A DNA stretch of 64,000 nucleotides. Origin: Streptomyces sp. PKU-EA00015 (lineage in GTDB: Bacteria; Actinomycetota; Actinomycetes; Streptomycetales; Streptomycetaceae). Position numbers and translations under genes: made by a program. The notes beneath the pieces are model-generated. The model was not told the origin of the DNA and searched no databases. It was given only the letters and a program-made list of their open reading frames with translations. Positions 44,199 through 52,151 of this stretch are shown in pieces; position 1 is the first letter of the stretch, and each line of letters begins with the position of its first letter. The stretch is taken from NCBI RefSeq assembly GCF_013387495.1, contig NZ_JABZEE010000001.1, forward strand, positions 186,001 through 250,000, given 5' to 3'.

Positions 44199-44930
44199 TC
44201 TCAGGGCTCCTTCAGCAGCCGCGCGACCAGGCAATGAGCGGTCGTCGGCTTGGAGAGCCGAGCAACCCGTGCCGGACAGCCGGTAACCGGTGACATCTCG
44301 CATGGGCGACCGAAATCCGATACCGGGATCCATAGACGGTGATGTTTCCGGTCAAACAAGGCCTGCGGGACTCATCAGCAGGACGGGTGAGCTGGTGAAC
44401 CCGTCTGGCAAGCAGTCAGGTACGTGCACATGCCGGTCGCATGAACCGGCACAGGGCCGCGAAGGGCCGCCCGGAGGCGGGGACCGCGGGAGCAGTACCT
44501 CGCCCACCACCGGGAAAGCCGCTGCATCCGGGCCCGTGCACAACCAGCATCCGAGCACCCGTGACGCCGTGGTGGCTGTCCGGTGCGTCACAGCGAGCCA
44601 ATCCCCCATCGGCCAGACAGGTGTACACCGCCAGGCCGGCGGAGCTCCGAAATCCGGCCGGAGCGGGACCCGGAATCAGGGATGTCCCCGGACGAGCACC
44701 AGGCCGGTACCGCGGCCGACGGCCCGCTCACGAGCGGATCCAGCAGACTGGTTGTCAAACAGGTACTTCCCGTACGGCCACACAAGAGTCCTTCGACGAC
44801 TTCCAACTGCCGCTGAGTAAGCCCGCATCCGCCCCTAGCCCCTGCCGAGGGGGCACCAAGATTCTCGGCGACAACGAGACACGCGAGTACTTGCCCACTC
44901 CAAAGCGGATGATCACTTAGCCTGTTCCGC
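44199..44930. other. Intergenic region upstream of the DUF4012 unit and the Trm112-type methyltransferase
   Basis: About 730 bp with no convincing gene. 44199-44340 is related to the leader of the LAxTG gene (shared GGATCCATAGACG and GGGCTCCTTC). A minus-strand frame around 44.8 kb reads GLTQRQLEVVEGLLCGRT, reminiscent of a LuxR HTH start, but no second helix follows in any frame, so at most a fragment is present. Confidence 0.4.
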
Positions 44931-45917
44931 ATGTCCATGAGATCGACTGACAGCCTCCCGGAAAAGAATCGGGATTATCGCTGGTTCGAGGCGCTTCGTT
45001 GCCCTGACTGCCTCACACAGCTTCATAGAGAAACCGCGCTGATCTGTGAAGGGTGCGGACGCACCTATCCGGTGCGGGGTGGGATTCCGAGGTTCGTCCC
45101 CGAGGAAAACTATGGAAAGTCCTTCGGATATCAATGGACTCGGCATCGGCTTACCCAGCTCGACTCGCATGTGGGACTCCCGATCTCCAGAGACCGACTA
45201 CTGCGGGAGAGCGGATGGAGCGCCGACGAGCTTGAGGGCCGCGAAGTCCTCGAGTGCGGAAGCGGCGCCGGACGGTTCACTGAGGTGCTCTGCCAGACCG
45301 GTGCTGTCGTCACCTCCTTCGATATCTCCAACGCGGTGGACGCCAACGCCGCATCCAACTCCCGGTTTGCCGATCTACGACTGTTCCAGGCAAGTATTTA
45401 TGACCTGCCGCTGGTGGAGGAGTCGTTCGACTACCTTGTCTGCATCGGGGTGATCCAGCACACGCCTGACGTCGAGCGGACTTTCAAGACGCTCATGCGT
45501 TACCTACGGCCCGGTGGAAAATTCTGCGTCGACGTGTACGCAGCGATCGTCGCTTATCCGCATCTCCGGCACTTGCTGCGGCCCGTCACCAAGCGGATTC
45601 CTCCCCCCAAGCTGTACAGCGCCGTCCAGTCCGTCACGCCGCGGCTGCTGCCGCTGTCCATGCGTCTCAGCGCAGTTCCACGAGTGGGCGACTACCTGAC
45701 CAGACTGGTTCCGGTCGCCAATCACCGCCACCTCGGGTTGACCAACGCCGAAACCTTGCGCACCTGGTCGGTCCTGGACACATTCGACTGGCTGTCGCCC
45801 CAGTTCGAGCGCCCCCAGCCGCGACGCCGACTCGAGCGCTGGTGCACCGAGCTCGACCTGAGCGATTTCACAATCGAGCGCATTCGCGGCCTCTATGTCA
45901 TCCGAGGCACGAAGTAG
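44931..45917 (+). CDS. SAM-dependent methyltransferase with N-terminal Trm112-like zinc ribbon
   Basis: 328 residues. Residues ~20-55 form a zinc ribbon (LRCPDCLTQLHRE, ICEGCGRTYPVRGGIPRFVP). SAM motif I is REVLECGSGAGRFTEVLCQT, then VVTSFDISNAVDANAAS and FDYLVCIGVIQHTPDVERTF. The C-terminal region LVPVANHRHLGLTNAETLRT and WSVLDTFDWLSPQFERPQ is typical of this group, which is frequent in surface-glycan clusters. The first ~60 codons are A/T-rich for the window. No SD is visible at the ATG, so the message may be leaderless. Ends 30 bp before a hairpin. Confidence 0.86.
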   Translation: MSMRSTDSLPEKNRDYRWFEALRCPDCLTQLHRETALICEGCGRTYPVRGGIPRFVPEENYGKSFGYQWTRHRLTQLDSHVGLPISRDRLLRESGWSADELEGREVLECGSGAGRFTEVLCQTGAVVTSFDISNAVDANAASNSRFADLRLFQASIYDLPLVEESFDYLVCIGVIQHTPDVERTFKTLMRYLRPGGKFCVDVYAAIVAYPHLRHLLRPVTKRIPPPKLYSAVQSVTPRLLPLSMRLSAVPRVGDYLTRLVPVANHRHLGLTNAETLRTWSVLDTFDWLSPQFERPQPRRRLERWCTELDLSDFTIERIRGLYVIRGTK

Positions 45918-45946
45918 AACACCGGCCAGAACGTCGGAAGAACGTG

Positions 45947-45980
45947 GGAGGCCGTGTCGGACTGTTCCGGCACGGCCTCC
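45947..45980 (+). terminator. Terminator after the Trm112-type methyltransferase
   Basis: Perfect 10-bp stem GGAGGCCGTG / CACGGCCTCC with further CGGA/TCCG pairing inside, 29 bp after the stop codon. Confidence 0.65.
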
Positions 45981-46191
45981 AACACATCCCCGGGGCCCGC
46001 CAGGCCGTCCAGATCAAAGCGCCGATGCACCGACCGCAGCTCAAGCGGGTTTCCGGCGTTTGACCACTCGTGTGCCAGCGATGCCTCTCCGGCACGCTCG
46101 TCGGCTCGGCCAACTCAACGGACCTGCAGAAGCGGGCCGTCGGCAGCGGGCTGCCCTCGCGTCGGCTGCTCGGTACGGATCGTCGTCTCAA

Positions 46192-46238
46192 ACAGACAGA
46201 ATCTCGGGCAGCTGAGTGCTGTCCGAGATTCTGTCTGT
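46192..46238 (-). terminator. Long terminator hairpin for the LAxTG gene
   Basis: ACAGACAGAATCTCGG pairs perfectly with CCGAGATTCTGTCTGT (16 bp). The loop pairs further (GCAGC/GCTGT), giving about 21 bp with a TGAGT loop. It is 18 bp from the stop of the surface-protein gene and can serve both strands. Confidence 0.75.
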
Positions 46239-46256
46239 GCTGCGTGCGAATTCGAC

Positions 46257-47327
46257 TTACTGCTGCTGACCCGCCGTACGCCGACGCTTCACGAGGACCA
46301 GCGATCCTCCGCCGAGCAGCACGAGGCCGCCTGCCGCGGCGAGCATAGCCGTCGTTGCGTCCGACGAGCCGGTCTTGGCGAGCGAGGAGCCGTCGTGATC
46401 GGACGACTTGTCGCCGCTGCCGGAGTCGTCGTGGTCGCTCTTCTCGCCATAGGAATCGTCGTGGTCGTCGTCGCCGTCGCCGGACCGGCCGTGGTCGTCG
46501 TCGTCGTGGTCGTCGCCGCCCTGCCCGGGTCGGCCGTGGTCGTCGTCGTCGTCGCCGCCGTGGCCGGACCGGCCGTGGTCGTCGTCCTCGCCACCACCGT
46601 GTCCCGGGCGGCCGTGGTCGTCGTCGCCGTGGTCGTCGCCGCCCTGACCGGGTCGGCCGTGGTCGCCGTCGTCGTCGCCGTGGTCGTCGCCGCCCTGACC
46701 GGGTCGGCCGTGGTCGCCGCCGTCGTCGCCGTCGCCGCCGCCGCCGTCGTCGCCCCCGTCTCCTTCGATGGTCACCCGTGCGGTCAGCACGAGACCTGAC
46801 TCCAGACCTTCCAGTGTGAAGTCGTACTCGCCGGGCTCGGTGTCCTCGGGAATGGTGACGGAATCGACCACGCGGCCAGTCTCGTCCGCGAAGTGGGTAG
46901 CGAGTGGCACGGTCGACAGGCCGTCGTCACCGTCGTCACCGTCGTCGCCGTTGTCGCCCTTGTCGCCCTTGTCGCCCTTGTCGCCGTCGTCGGCGCGTGC
47001 GGCAGAAAGGGGCACCGGGAATGCGGATGATCCTCTCAGTACGGCGGCGTTCACCGATCCGGCGGTGCCGGCGGCGGCGCCGGCGACACCATCTCCGCCT
47101 CCGTCCCCAGGGACGAGACTTGATTCGACCTCTTCGTGCCGCCGGTGGCCGGTCGCGACGAAGTCGACCTCATCGCCGGGAGACAGTGTGGGGTCGTCGA
47201 TCTGAAGACTTGGGCCTGGCGGATATGGCTGAGCCAGTGCCGGCTCCACAGCAATGAGGGGAGCTGCGGCAATGAGGCTTACGGTGGAGGCGGCCAGTGC
47301 GACTCGCCATCCGGAGCGTCTGGGCAT
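46257..47327 (-). CDS. LAxTG-anchored surface protein with collagen-like and His/Asp-rich repeats
   Basis: 356 residues. ATG with AAGGAG. Sec signal peptide (SGWRVALAASTVSLIAAAPL, cleavage near ALA). A short beta-like region (LQIDDPTLSPGDEVDFVATG) is followed by a run of G-x-y triplets (GDKGDKGDKGDNGDDGDDGD, collagen-like). A second beta-like domain is VDSVTIPEDTEPGEYDFTLE to LVLTARVTIEG. Then comes a ~150-residue tract of about six units of the type DHGR(P/S)GxGG(D/E)D, very rich in His, Asp and Gly. The C-terminus has the class E sorting signal LAKTG, a hydrophobic helix and KRRR. It should be linked to the wall by SrtE. The Asp/His repeats suggest metal binding; this is inference. Confidence 0.85.
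   Translation of the reverse strand: MPRRSGWRVALAASTVSLIAAAPLIAVEPALAQPYPPGPSLQIDDPTLSPGDEVDFVATGHRRHEEVESSLVPGDGGGDGVAGAAAGTAGSVNAAVLRGSSAFPVPLSAARADDGDKGDKGDKGDNGDDGDDGDDGLSTVPLATHFADETGRVVDSVTIPEDTEPGEYDFTLEGLESGLVLTARVTIEGDGGDDGGGGDGDDGGDHGRPGQGGDDHGDDDGDHGRPGQGGDDHGDDDHGRPGHGGGEDDDHGRSGHGGDDDDDHGRPGQGGDDHDDDDHGRSGDGDDDHDDSYGEKSDHDDSGSGDKSSDHDGSSLAKTGSSDATTAMLAAAGGLVLLGGGSLVLVKRRRTAGQQQ
46450..46760 (-). repeat. Degenerate in-frame tandem repeats in the surface-protein gene
   Basis: GGTCGTCGTCGT-type triplet runs alternate with CCGGGTCGGCCGTGG-type blocks. They encode the DHGRPGQGGDD units, which differ slightly in length (11-17 residues). Such tracts are prone to copy-number change. Confidence 0.75.
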
Positions 47328-47777
47328 CGTTTTGGGCTCCTTCGGACGACGCTTGATCAGGGATGAATTTCTTGTTTGCCGATGTGGAGGGTCAGACCGC
47401 GTTGCAGAACAGAGCTGTCTGCCGTGTCCGTTTCCCGCCGTGGCTCTGTGTTCCGGACACCGACCCGTTCTGTGCTCGCATTGGATGGCACACACTGACG
47501 TCTGCCGTCCAAGCATCGGATCCATAGACGTGGGCGGCTCCGCCCAAACAGCCACACCACAGGGCTCGTCAGGTCGGTGTAAGAGGTGCGCTCGTGTGGC
47601 CCTCATGGCTGGCGATCATGGCTCGAACCTGCTTCGGTCGCGACGCGCCGGACTTGGCCGCCGCACTCTCCGTCTGCCTCAGCGTGCCGGCAGGCCCCAC
47701 CATCGCTGCCGGTCAGATCGCCCCCGTCACTCACGCGGCCAAGGAGGCTGGTCACCAAAGAGTCCCGAAAACGATCA
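47328..47777. other. Leader/intergenic region upstream of the LAxTG gene
   Basis: About 450 bp, no supportable gene. Its first 200 bp (promoter and leader of the LAxTG gene on the minus strand) are partly duplicated upstream of the short paralogue at 44.2 kb. Confidence 0.5.
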
Positions 47778-47811
47778 AGGGGCCGTTTCAGATTGCTCTG
47801 AAACGGCCCCT
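47778..47811 (-). terminator. Terminator of tRNA-Pro copy 1
   Basis: Perfect 15-bp stem AGGGGCCGTTTCAGA / TCTGAAACGGCCCCT with a 4-nt loop, 20 bp beyond the tRNA 3' end. Confidence 0.85.
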
Positions 47812-47830
47812 GATCCGCGACTCTTTCAAG

Positions 47831-47993
<163 letters not shown>

Positions 47994-48316
47994 GCCCGAG
48001 CCCATGCGACGTGCCGCGCCTCGACCGCAGCACAGGTTGCAGCGACCGTGTGTCCGGATGGCCCCTGCGCACCACACCCGCTCGGCGTTCCGTGGGCCGG
48101 GCACGAAATCGGCGTGGACCTGGGCGTGAGGGACTTCGCGGTGACCAGCAACAGGGGCGCATCGCCAACCCCGACCACGGGGAGCGCACGGCGGAGCATC
48201 CGGCCCGCCATCAGCGACGCATGGCGCGAGGCCGACCCGGTCGATGAACCGGCGCGAGGCCGAGGTGGCCCGCGCCCCTCGCGAAGTGGGCCCGGACAAC
48301 TTTTGGGGACGACCTA
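47994..48316. other. Intergenic region, no gene seen
   Basis: About 320 bp between the tRNA-Pro promoter flank and the promoter of the ABC operon. Frames here are incidental translations of the repeat and its flank. Confidence 0.5.
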
Positions 48317-48346
48317 TTGACCATGCGGACGTGTGCTCATTAGCGT
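48317..48346 (+). promoter_or_regulatory. Promoter of the ABC transporter operon
   Basis: -35 TTGACC, 18-bp spacer, -10 TAGCGT. The same layout (TTGACC-N18-TACGCT) precedes the ThuA/PQQ gene at 55.7 kb, which makes this assignment much stronger than either alone. Confidence 0.7.
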
Positions 48347-48359
48347 GGCGACACCTTGT

Positions 48360-48375
48360 CAGAAAGCGCTTTCTG
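48360..48375 (+). promoter_or_regulatory. LacI-family operator 1
   Basis: Perfect 16-bp palindrome CAGAAAGCGCTTTCTG with the central CG step typical of LacI-family sites. It begins exactly 13 nt after the -10 box, i.e. over the transcription start, and is followed 45 bp later by the permease GTG. A bound repressor would block initiation or clearance. Confidence 0.8.
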
Positions 48376-48420
48376 CAAGCTTTTTCTCGGGCAACAGGCC
48401 GGAGCTCGGAGGAGTTGACC

Positions 48421-49284
48421 GTGAGTCAGACCGCCATCAAGGCACCGCCCGCCGAGGTTGCCGGCGTGGACCGGCGGAACGCGCCGACGGCCGGCGAACG
48501 GGCCGGCCGGCTGATCGAGCAGAGCTGGCGGCCGCTGGCCCTGCTCCTGGCCTGCTTCGCCGCCTGGTGGGCCGTCGCCGCAGCCGAACTGGTCGAGCCC
48601 TATCTCGTCCCCTCGCCGGGCGCCACGCTGGACGTGCTCACCTCGAAGGCCGACTACATCTGGCAGCACAGCTGGGTGACCACGTACGAGACCCTGCTCG
48701 GCTTCGTCATCGCCGTCGCCGTCGGTGTGCTCGCCGCCGTCGTCATGGTCTACTCGGCCACCGTCGAGAAGACCCTCTACCCCATCCTGCTGTTCGCGCA
48801 GGTCGTGCCGAAGATCGCCATCGCGCCGCTGTTCGTCGTCTGGCTCGGCTTCGGCATCGCACCGAAGATCCTCATCGCCGTACTGATCGCCTTCTTCCCC
48901 GTCGTCATCTCCATGGTCACCGGACTCAAGGCGGTCGACCCCGAGATGCTGCAGCTCTCCTCCACCATGGGCGCGAGCCCCTGGCAGACCTTCGTGAAGA
49001 TCCGTCTGCCCGCCTCGCTGCCCCACCTCTTCTCCGGACTCAAGGTCGCCGTCACGCTCGCCGTGACCGGTGCCGTCGTCGGGGAGTTCGTCGGCGCCAA
49101 CGAGGGCCTCGGCTACGTGATCCTCCAGGCCAACGGAAACCTCGACACCCCGATGCTCTTCGCCGGGCTGCTCGTCATGTCCCTCATCGGCGTCGTCCTC
49201 TTCGTCCTCGTCGAGATCGCCGAGAAGCTCCTCCTCCCGTGGCACGCCAGCCGCCGCGAGAGCGGCGCCACCACCACGTTCTGA
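48421..49284 (+). CDS. ABC transporter permease, SsuC/TauC/ThiX type
   Basis: 287 residues, GTG start with GGAGGAG 7 nt upstream. Six TM helices (for example PLALLLACFAAWWAVAAAEL, TLLGFVIAVAVGVLAAVVMV) and the EAA-like loop MLQLSSTMGASPWQTFVKIR-LPASLPHLFSGLK characteristic of the nitrate/sulfonate/taurine permease family. First gene of a three-gene operon behind the LacI-type operator. Transports the ligand bound by the next gene product. Confidence 0.9.
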   Translation: MSQTAIKAPPAEVAGVDRRNAPTAGERAGRLIEQSWRPLALLLACFAAWWAVAAAELVEPYLVPSPGATLDVLTSKADYIWQHSWVTTYETLLGFVIAVAVGVLAAVVMVYSATVEKTLYPILLFAQVVPKIAIAPLFVVWLGFGIAPKILIAVLIAFFPVVISMVTGLKAVDPEMLQLSSTMGASPWQTFVKIRLPASLPHLFSGLKVAVTLAVTGAVVGEFVGANEGLGYVILQANGNLDTPMLFAGLLVMSLIGVVLFVLVEIAEKLLLPWHASRRESGATTTF

Positions 49285-49308
49285 CCCAGCTGACGAGAAG
49301 GACCAGCC

Positions 49309-50331
49309 ATGACTGCGCGCAGACGACTTCTGACCGGCCTCGTACCGCTGCTCCTGGTCGCCACGGCCTGCGGCGAGGACGGCTCCGGCACCTCGACCAG
49401 CTCGTCGGGCGAGGAACTGGACAAGGTGACGCTGACCCTCAACTGGTACCCGTACGGCGAACACGCGCCGTTCTACTACGGCAAGCAGCAGAAGATCTTC
49501 GAGAAGCACGGCATCGACCTCGACATCAGGGCCGGCCAGGGGTCACAGAAGACCGTGCAGGCGACGGGCGCCGGGCAGACCGACTTCGGCTGGGCCGACA
49601 CGCCCGCCGTGCTCTCCGGGGTCGACGCCGGAGTGAAGGTCAAGAGTCTCGGCGTGTTCCTGCAGACCACACCCTCCTCGGTGCAGTTCTTCGCCTCACA
49701 GGGCATCACGTCCCCGGCCGACCTCAAGGGCAGGACCATCGCGGGGACGGCGGGCGACGCGCTCTCCAAGACGTTCCCGATCTTCCTGAAGAAGAACAAC
49801 CTCCAGGAGTCGGACGTCAAGGTGCAGAACACCGACCCCGCGGGAAAGATCGCCGCCGTCATCTCCGGCAAGACCGACGGACTGCTCGGTTACGCGAGCG
49901 ACCAGGGCCCCACCATGCAGGACAAGGCGAAGAAGCCCGTCGCGCACCTGCGCTTCTCCGAGAACGGGCTGAACTTCTACTCCAACGGCCTGATCGCCGG
50001 CAACAAGATCCTCCAGACCCGGGGTGACCTCGCGCAGCGCATGGCCAAGGCCGTGAGCGAGTCGTTCACCGCCGCCGAGAAGGCACCCGAGCCGGCCGTC
50101 GCCTCGATGGCGGGCGCGAGCGAGCAACTGCCGCCGAAGACGGTCCTGTCCGAGCAGTTCGCGACGACGCTCACCCTCCTCCACACCGACGCCACCCGTG
50201 GCCGGGCCCCCGGCGTCAACACCGAGGCCGACTGGCAGCAGACGATCGACGTCTTCGCCGAGGCCGGGCTGGTGGGCAGTGCGGGGCCCGTCGCGGAGTA
50301 CTGGGACAGCGCCAGTGCGATGAAGGGATGA
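49309..50331 (+). CDS. NMT1/THI5-like substrate-binding lipoprotein
   Basis: 340 residues. Lipobox leader (LLTGLVPLLLVATACGED, Cys at the mature N-terminus). The mature protein begins KVTLTLNWYPYGEHAPFYYG, the NMT1-like signature (W-P-x-x-x-H-A-P-F-Y). GQTDFGWADTPAVLSGVDAG and ADLKGRTIAGTAGDALSKTF follow. This family binds pyrimidine thiamine precursors, sulfonates or similar small molecules. Because the operon is paired through its operator with a sugar-oxidising secreted protein, the true ligand may be something else. The start has a GAAGGA site. Confidence 0.88.
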   Translation: MTARRRLLTGLVPLLLVATACGEDGSGTSTSSSGEELDKVTLTLNWYPYGEHAPFYYGKQQKIFEKHGIDLDIRAGQGSQKTVQATGAGQTDFGWADTPAVLSGVDAGVKVKSLGVFLQTTPSSVQFFASQGITSPADLKGRTIAGTAGDALSKTFPIFLKKNNLQESDVKVQNTDPAGKIAAVISGKTDGLLGYASDQGPTMQDKAKKPVAHLRFSENGLNFYSNGLIAGNKILQTRGDLAQRMAKAVSESFTAAEKAPEPAVASMAGASEQLPPKTVLSEQFATTLTLLHTDATRGRAPGVNTEADWQQTIDVFAEAGLVGSAGPVAEYWDSASAMKG

Positions 50332-51161
50332 CCATGGCCAGGGACACCACCCTCCGGGAACCGGCCGTGACGGACCGGGACGGACAGGGCGGCGCGGCCG
50401 TCTCCCTCAAGGACGTGGCCGTCCGCTTCCGTACCAGGAACCGGGACGTCACCGCCCTGAAGGACATCGATCTCGAAGTCCCGATGGGCCAGTTCGTCGC
50501 CATCGTCGGCCCCTCGGGATGCGGCAAGTCCACGCTCCTGAAGCTCGTCGCCGGGCTCCTCGCGCCCTCATCGGGCGAGGTGCTGCTGGGCGGCGAGCGC
50601 GTGCGCGGCCCGCGCCACGACATCGGCTACGTCTTCCAGCGCGCCGCGCTCCTGGAATGGCGCTCCGCCCGCCGCAACATCCTGCTCCAGGCCGAGATGC
50701 GCAGGATGCCCGCGCAGGCGGGGCGCAGGCGAGCCGACGAGCTGATCGCCATGACCGGCCTGAGCGGCTTCGAGGACGCGCTGCCGCACGAGCTGTCCGG
50801 TGGCATGCAGCAGCGCGTCGCCCTGTGCCGGGCGCTGCTCCACGAGCCGCCGGTGCTGCTGATGGACGAACCGTTCGGCGCGCTCGACGCCCTGACGCGC
50901 GAGCAGATGAACACGGAGCTCAACCGCATCTGGCGGGAGACCGGCACCACCGTGCTGCTGGTCACCCACTCCATATCGGAGGCCTGCTACCTCGCCGACC
51001 GTGTCGTGGTGATGAGCCCGCGGCCGGGCACCGTCACCGAGATCATCGATGTCGGCCTGCCCGCCGAACGCGACTACACCGAGACGATGGGGCGGCCCGA
51101 GTTCCGGGAGGCCACCACCCGTATCCGCGGTCTGCTCGGCGCCGCCTCGGCCCAGGACTGA
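50328..51161 (+). CDS. ABC transporter ATP-binding protein, SsuB/TauB/ThiZ type
   Basis: 277 residues. ATG overlaps the previous stop (ATGA). Walker A GPSGCGKSTLL, Q-loop VFQRAALLEW, signature LSGGMQQRVALCRALL, Walker B VLLMDEPFGALD, H-loop LLVTHSISEACYLAD. Standard for this importer subfamily. No extra regulatory C-terminal domain is evident. Ends 30 bp before a strong terminator, closing the operon. Confidence 0.92.
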   Translation: MTMARDTTLREPAVTDRDGQGGAAVSLKDVAVRFRTRNRDVTALKDIDLEVPMGQFVAIVGPSGCGKSTLLKLVAGLLAPSSGEVLLGGERVRGPRHDIGYVFQRAALLEWRSARRNILLQAEMRRMPAQAGRRRADELIAMTGLSGFEDALPHELSGGMQQRVALCRALLHEPPVLLMDEPFGALDALTREQMNTELNRIWRETGTTVLLVTHSISEACYLADRVVVMSPRPGTVTEIIDVGLPAERDYTETMGRPEFREATTRIRGLLGAASAQD

Positions 51162-51191
51162 CGGGCCGGGCACCGGGCCCGCACCACGGCC

Positions 51192-51233
51192 GGAGCCCTG
51201 TACCACTCACCAGGGGGAGTGGTACAGGGCTCC
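51192..51233 (+). terminator. Strong bidirectional terminator between the ABC operon and the isomerase gene
   Basis: Perfect 17-bp stem GGAGCCCTGTACCACTC / GAGTGGTACAGGGCTCC with an 8-nt loop, between convergent genes; followed by TTCGTT on the plus strand. Confidence 0.88.
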
Positions 51234-51246
51234 TTCGTTCACCGGG

Positions 51247-52137
51247 TCAGTAGCGCAGATTCGCCAGGTACGTGTAGCTGTTGCGCGCGGTGGCGAACGG
51301 GTCGGCCGGCGAGTCGTGCTCGACCAGCCACTGTTTCACCCCGCCGCTGCGGGCGGTGTCGAACATCGCGGCGAAGTCCAGGACCCCGGAACCGACGTCC
51401 GCGAAGCCGCCGTTCGGCGCCATGTCCTTCACGTGCAGCGCCGGGAAACGCCGCGGGTGCCGGACGAACAGGTCCTGCGGATCGCTGCCGCCGCCCTTCG
51501 CCGCCCAGTAGACGTCCAGCTCGAAGCCGACCAGCTCCGGGTCGGTCTCGTTGAGCAGGATGTCGTACAGGACCTCGCCCTCGACCGTCTGGTGGTCCAG
51601 GCCGTGGTTGTGGAAGAGCAGTGGGCCCAGGCCGGCTTCGCGGGCGGCGAGGCCCGCCTTGTTGAACTCGCGGGCCGCCTCCCGGAAACCGGCCGGCGTG
51701 TGCATGGCCCCGGGCAGGCTCGGCACCACGATCCAGCGGGCGCCCAGCGTGTGGATGTCCTCCAGCGCCCGGGGCAGGCCGCTCCCCCGGACGGTGTCGT
51801 AGCCGACGTGCTCCAGCACCGCCCTGAGCCCCGTCTCGTCCAGCATCGAACGGATGGCGGCGGCGCTGTTGCCGTGCCGGCCGCTGACTCCCACGGTCAT
51901 GTAACCGATCTCCGCGAGCCGGGCCAGGGTCCCCCGGAAATCGGCGGCCAGCGGCGTCCGCATCGTGTACAGGTGCATGCCGATGCCGGACGGCGGGATG
52001 CGACGGCAGCGGCGGGCCGCCTCCTCCGGCTCCGCAGGCTCCGCCGCGTGGGCAGGCGGACCGGATGCCGCGACCGCGGCCGCGGCCGCCGCCATCCCGA
52101 GCGCCCTGCCGAGGAACGCGCGTCTGCTGTCGTTCAT
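51247..52137 (-). CDS. Tat-exported sugar-phosphate isomerase/epimerase-like TIM-barrel protein
   Basis: 296 residues. ATG at 52137 is chosen for AGGAGGGAG at 6-nt spacing; an ATG at 52155 overlapping the upstream stop is possible. Twin-arginine leader (SRRAFLGRALGMAAAAAAV). The AP-endonuclease-2/xylose isomerase-like barrel has GIGMHLYTMR, the metal residues in LLFHNHGLDHQ, GFELDVYWAAKGGGSD, FPALHVKDMA and WLVEHD. Exported members of this family accompany secreted PQQ/ThuA sugar-oxidising proteins. The gene follows the large secreted protein directly, so both would work outside the membrane on the same sugar or sugar acid. Confidence 0.9.
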   Translation of the reverse strand: MNDSRRAFLGRALGMAAAAAAVAASGPPAHAAEPAEPEEAARRCRRIPPSGIGMHLYTMRTPLAADFRGTLARLAEIGYMTVGVSGRHGNSAAAIRSMLDETGLRAVLEHVGYDTVRGSGLPRALEDIHTLGARWIVVPSLPGAMHTPAGFREAAREFNKAGLAAREAGLGPLLFHNHGLDHQTVEGEVLYDILLNETDPELVGFELDVYWAAKGGGSDPQDLFVRHPRRFPALHVKDMAPNGGFADVGSGVLDFAAMFDTARSGGVKQWLVEHDSPADPFATARNSYTYLANLRY

Positions 52138-52151
52138 GTGGTGCTCCCTCC

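Noticed and set aside
44588..44938. LuxR-family regulator gene
   Set aside because: Only LTQRQLEVVEGLL resembles the HTH start; the rest is not helical or conserved, and no other frame continues the domain.
46450..46760. CRISPR-like or microsatellite array
   Set aside because: The repeats are in frame, short and degenerate, encode DHGRPGQGG-type units and lie inside a protein with leader and anchor. No regular spacers.
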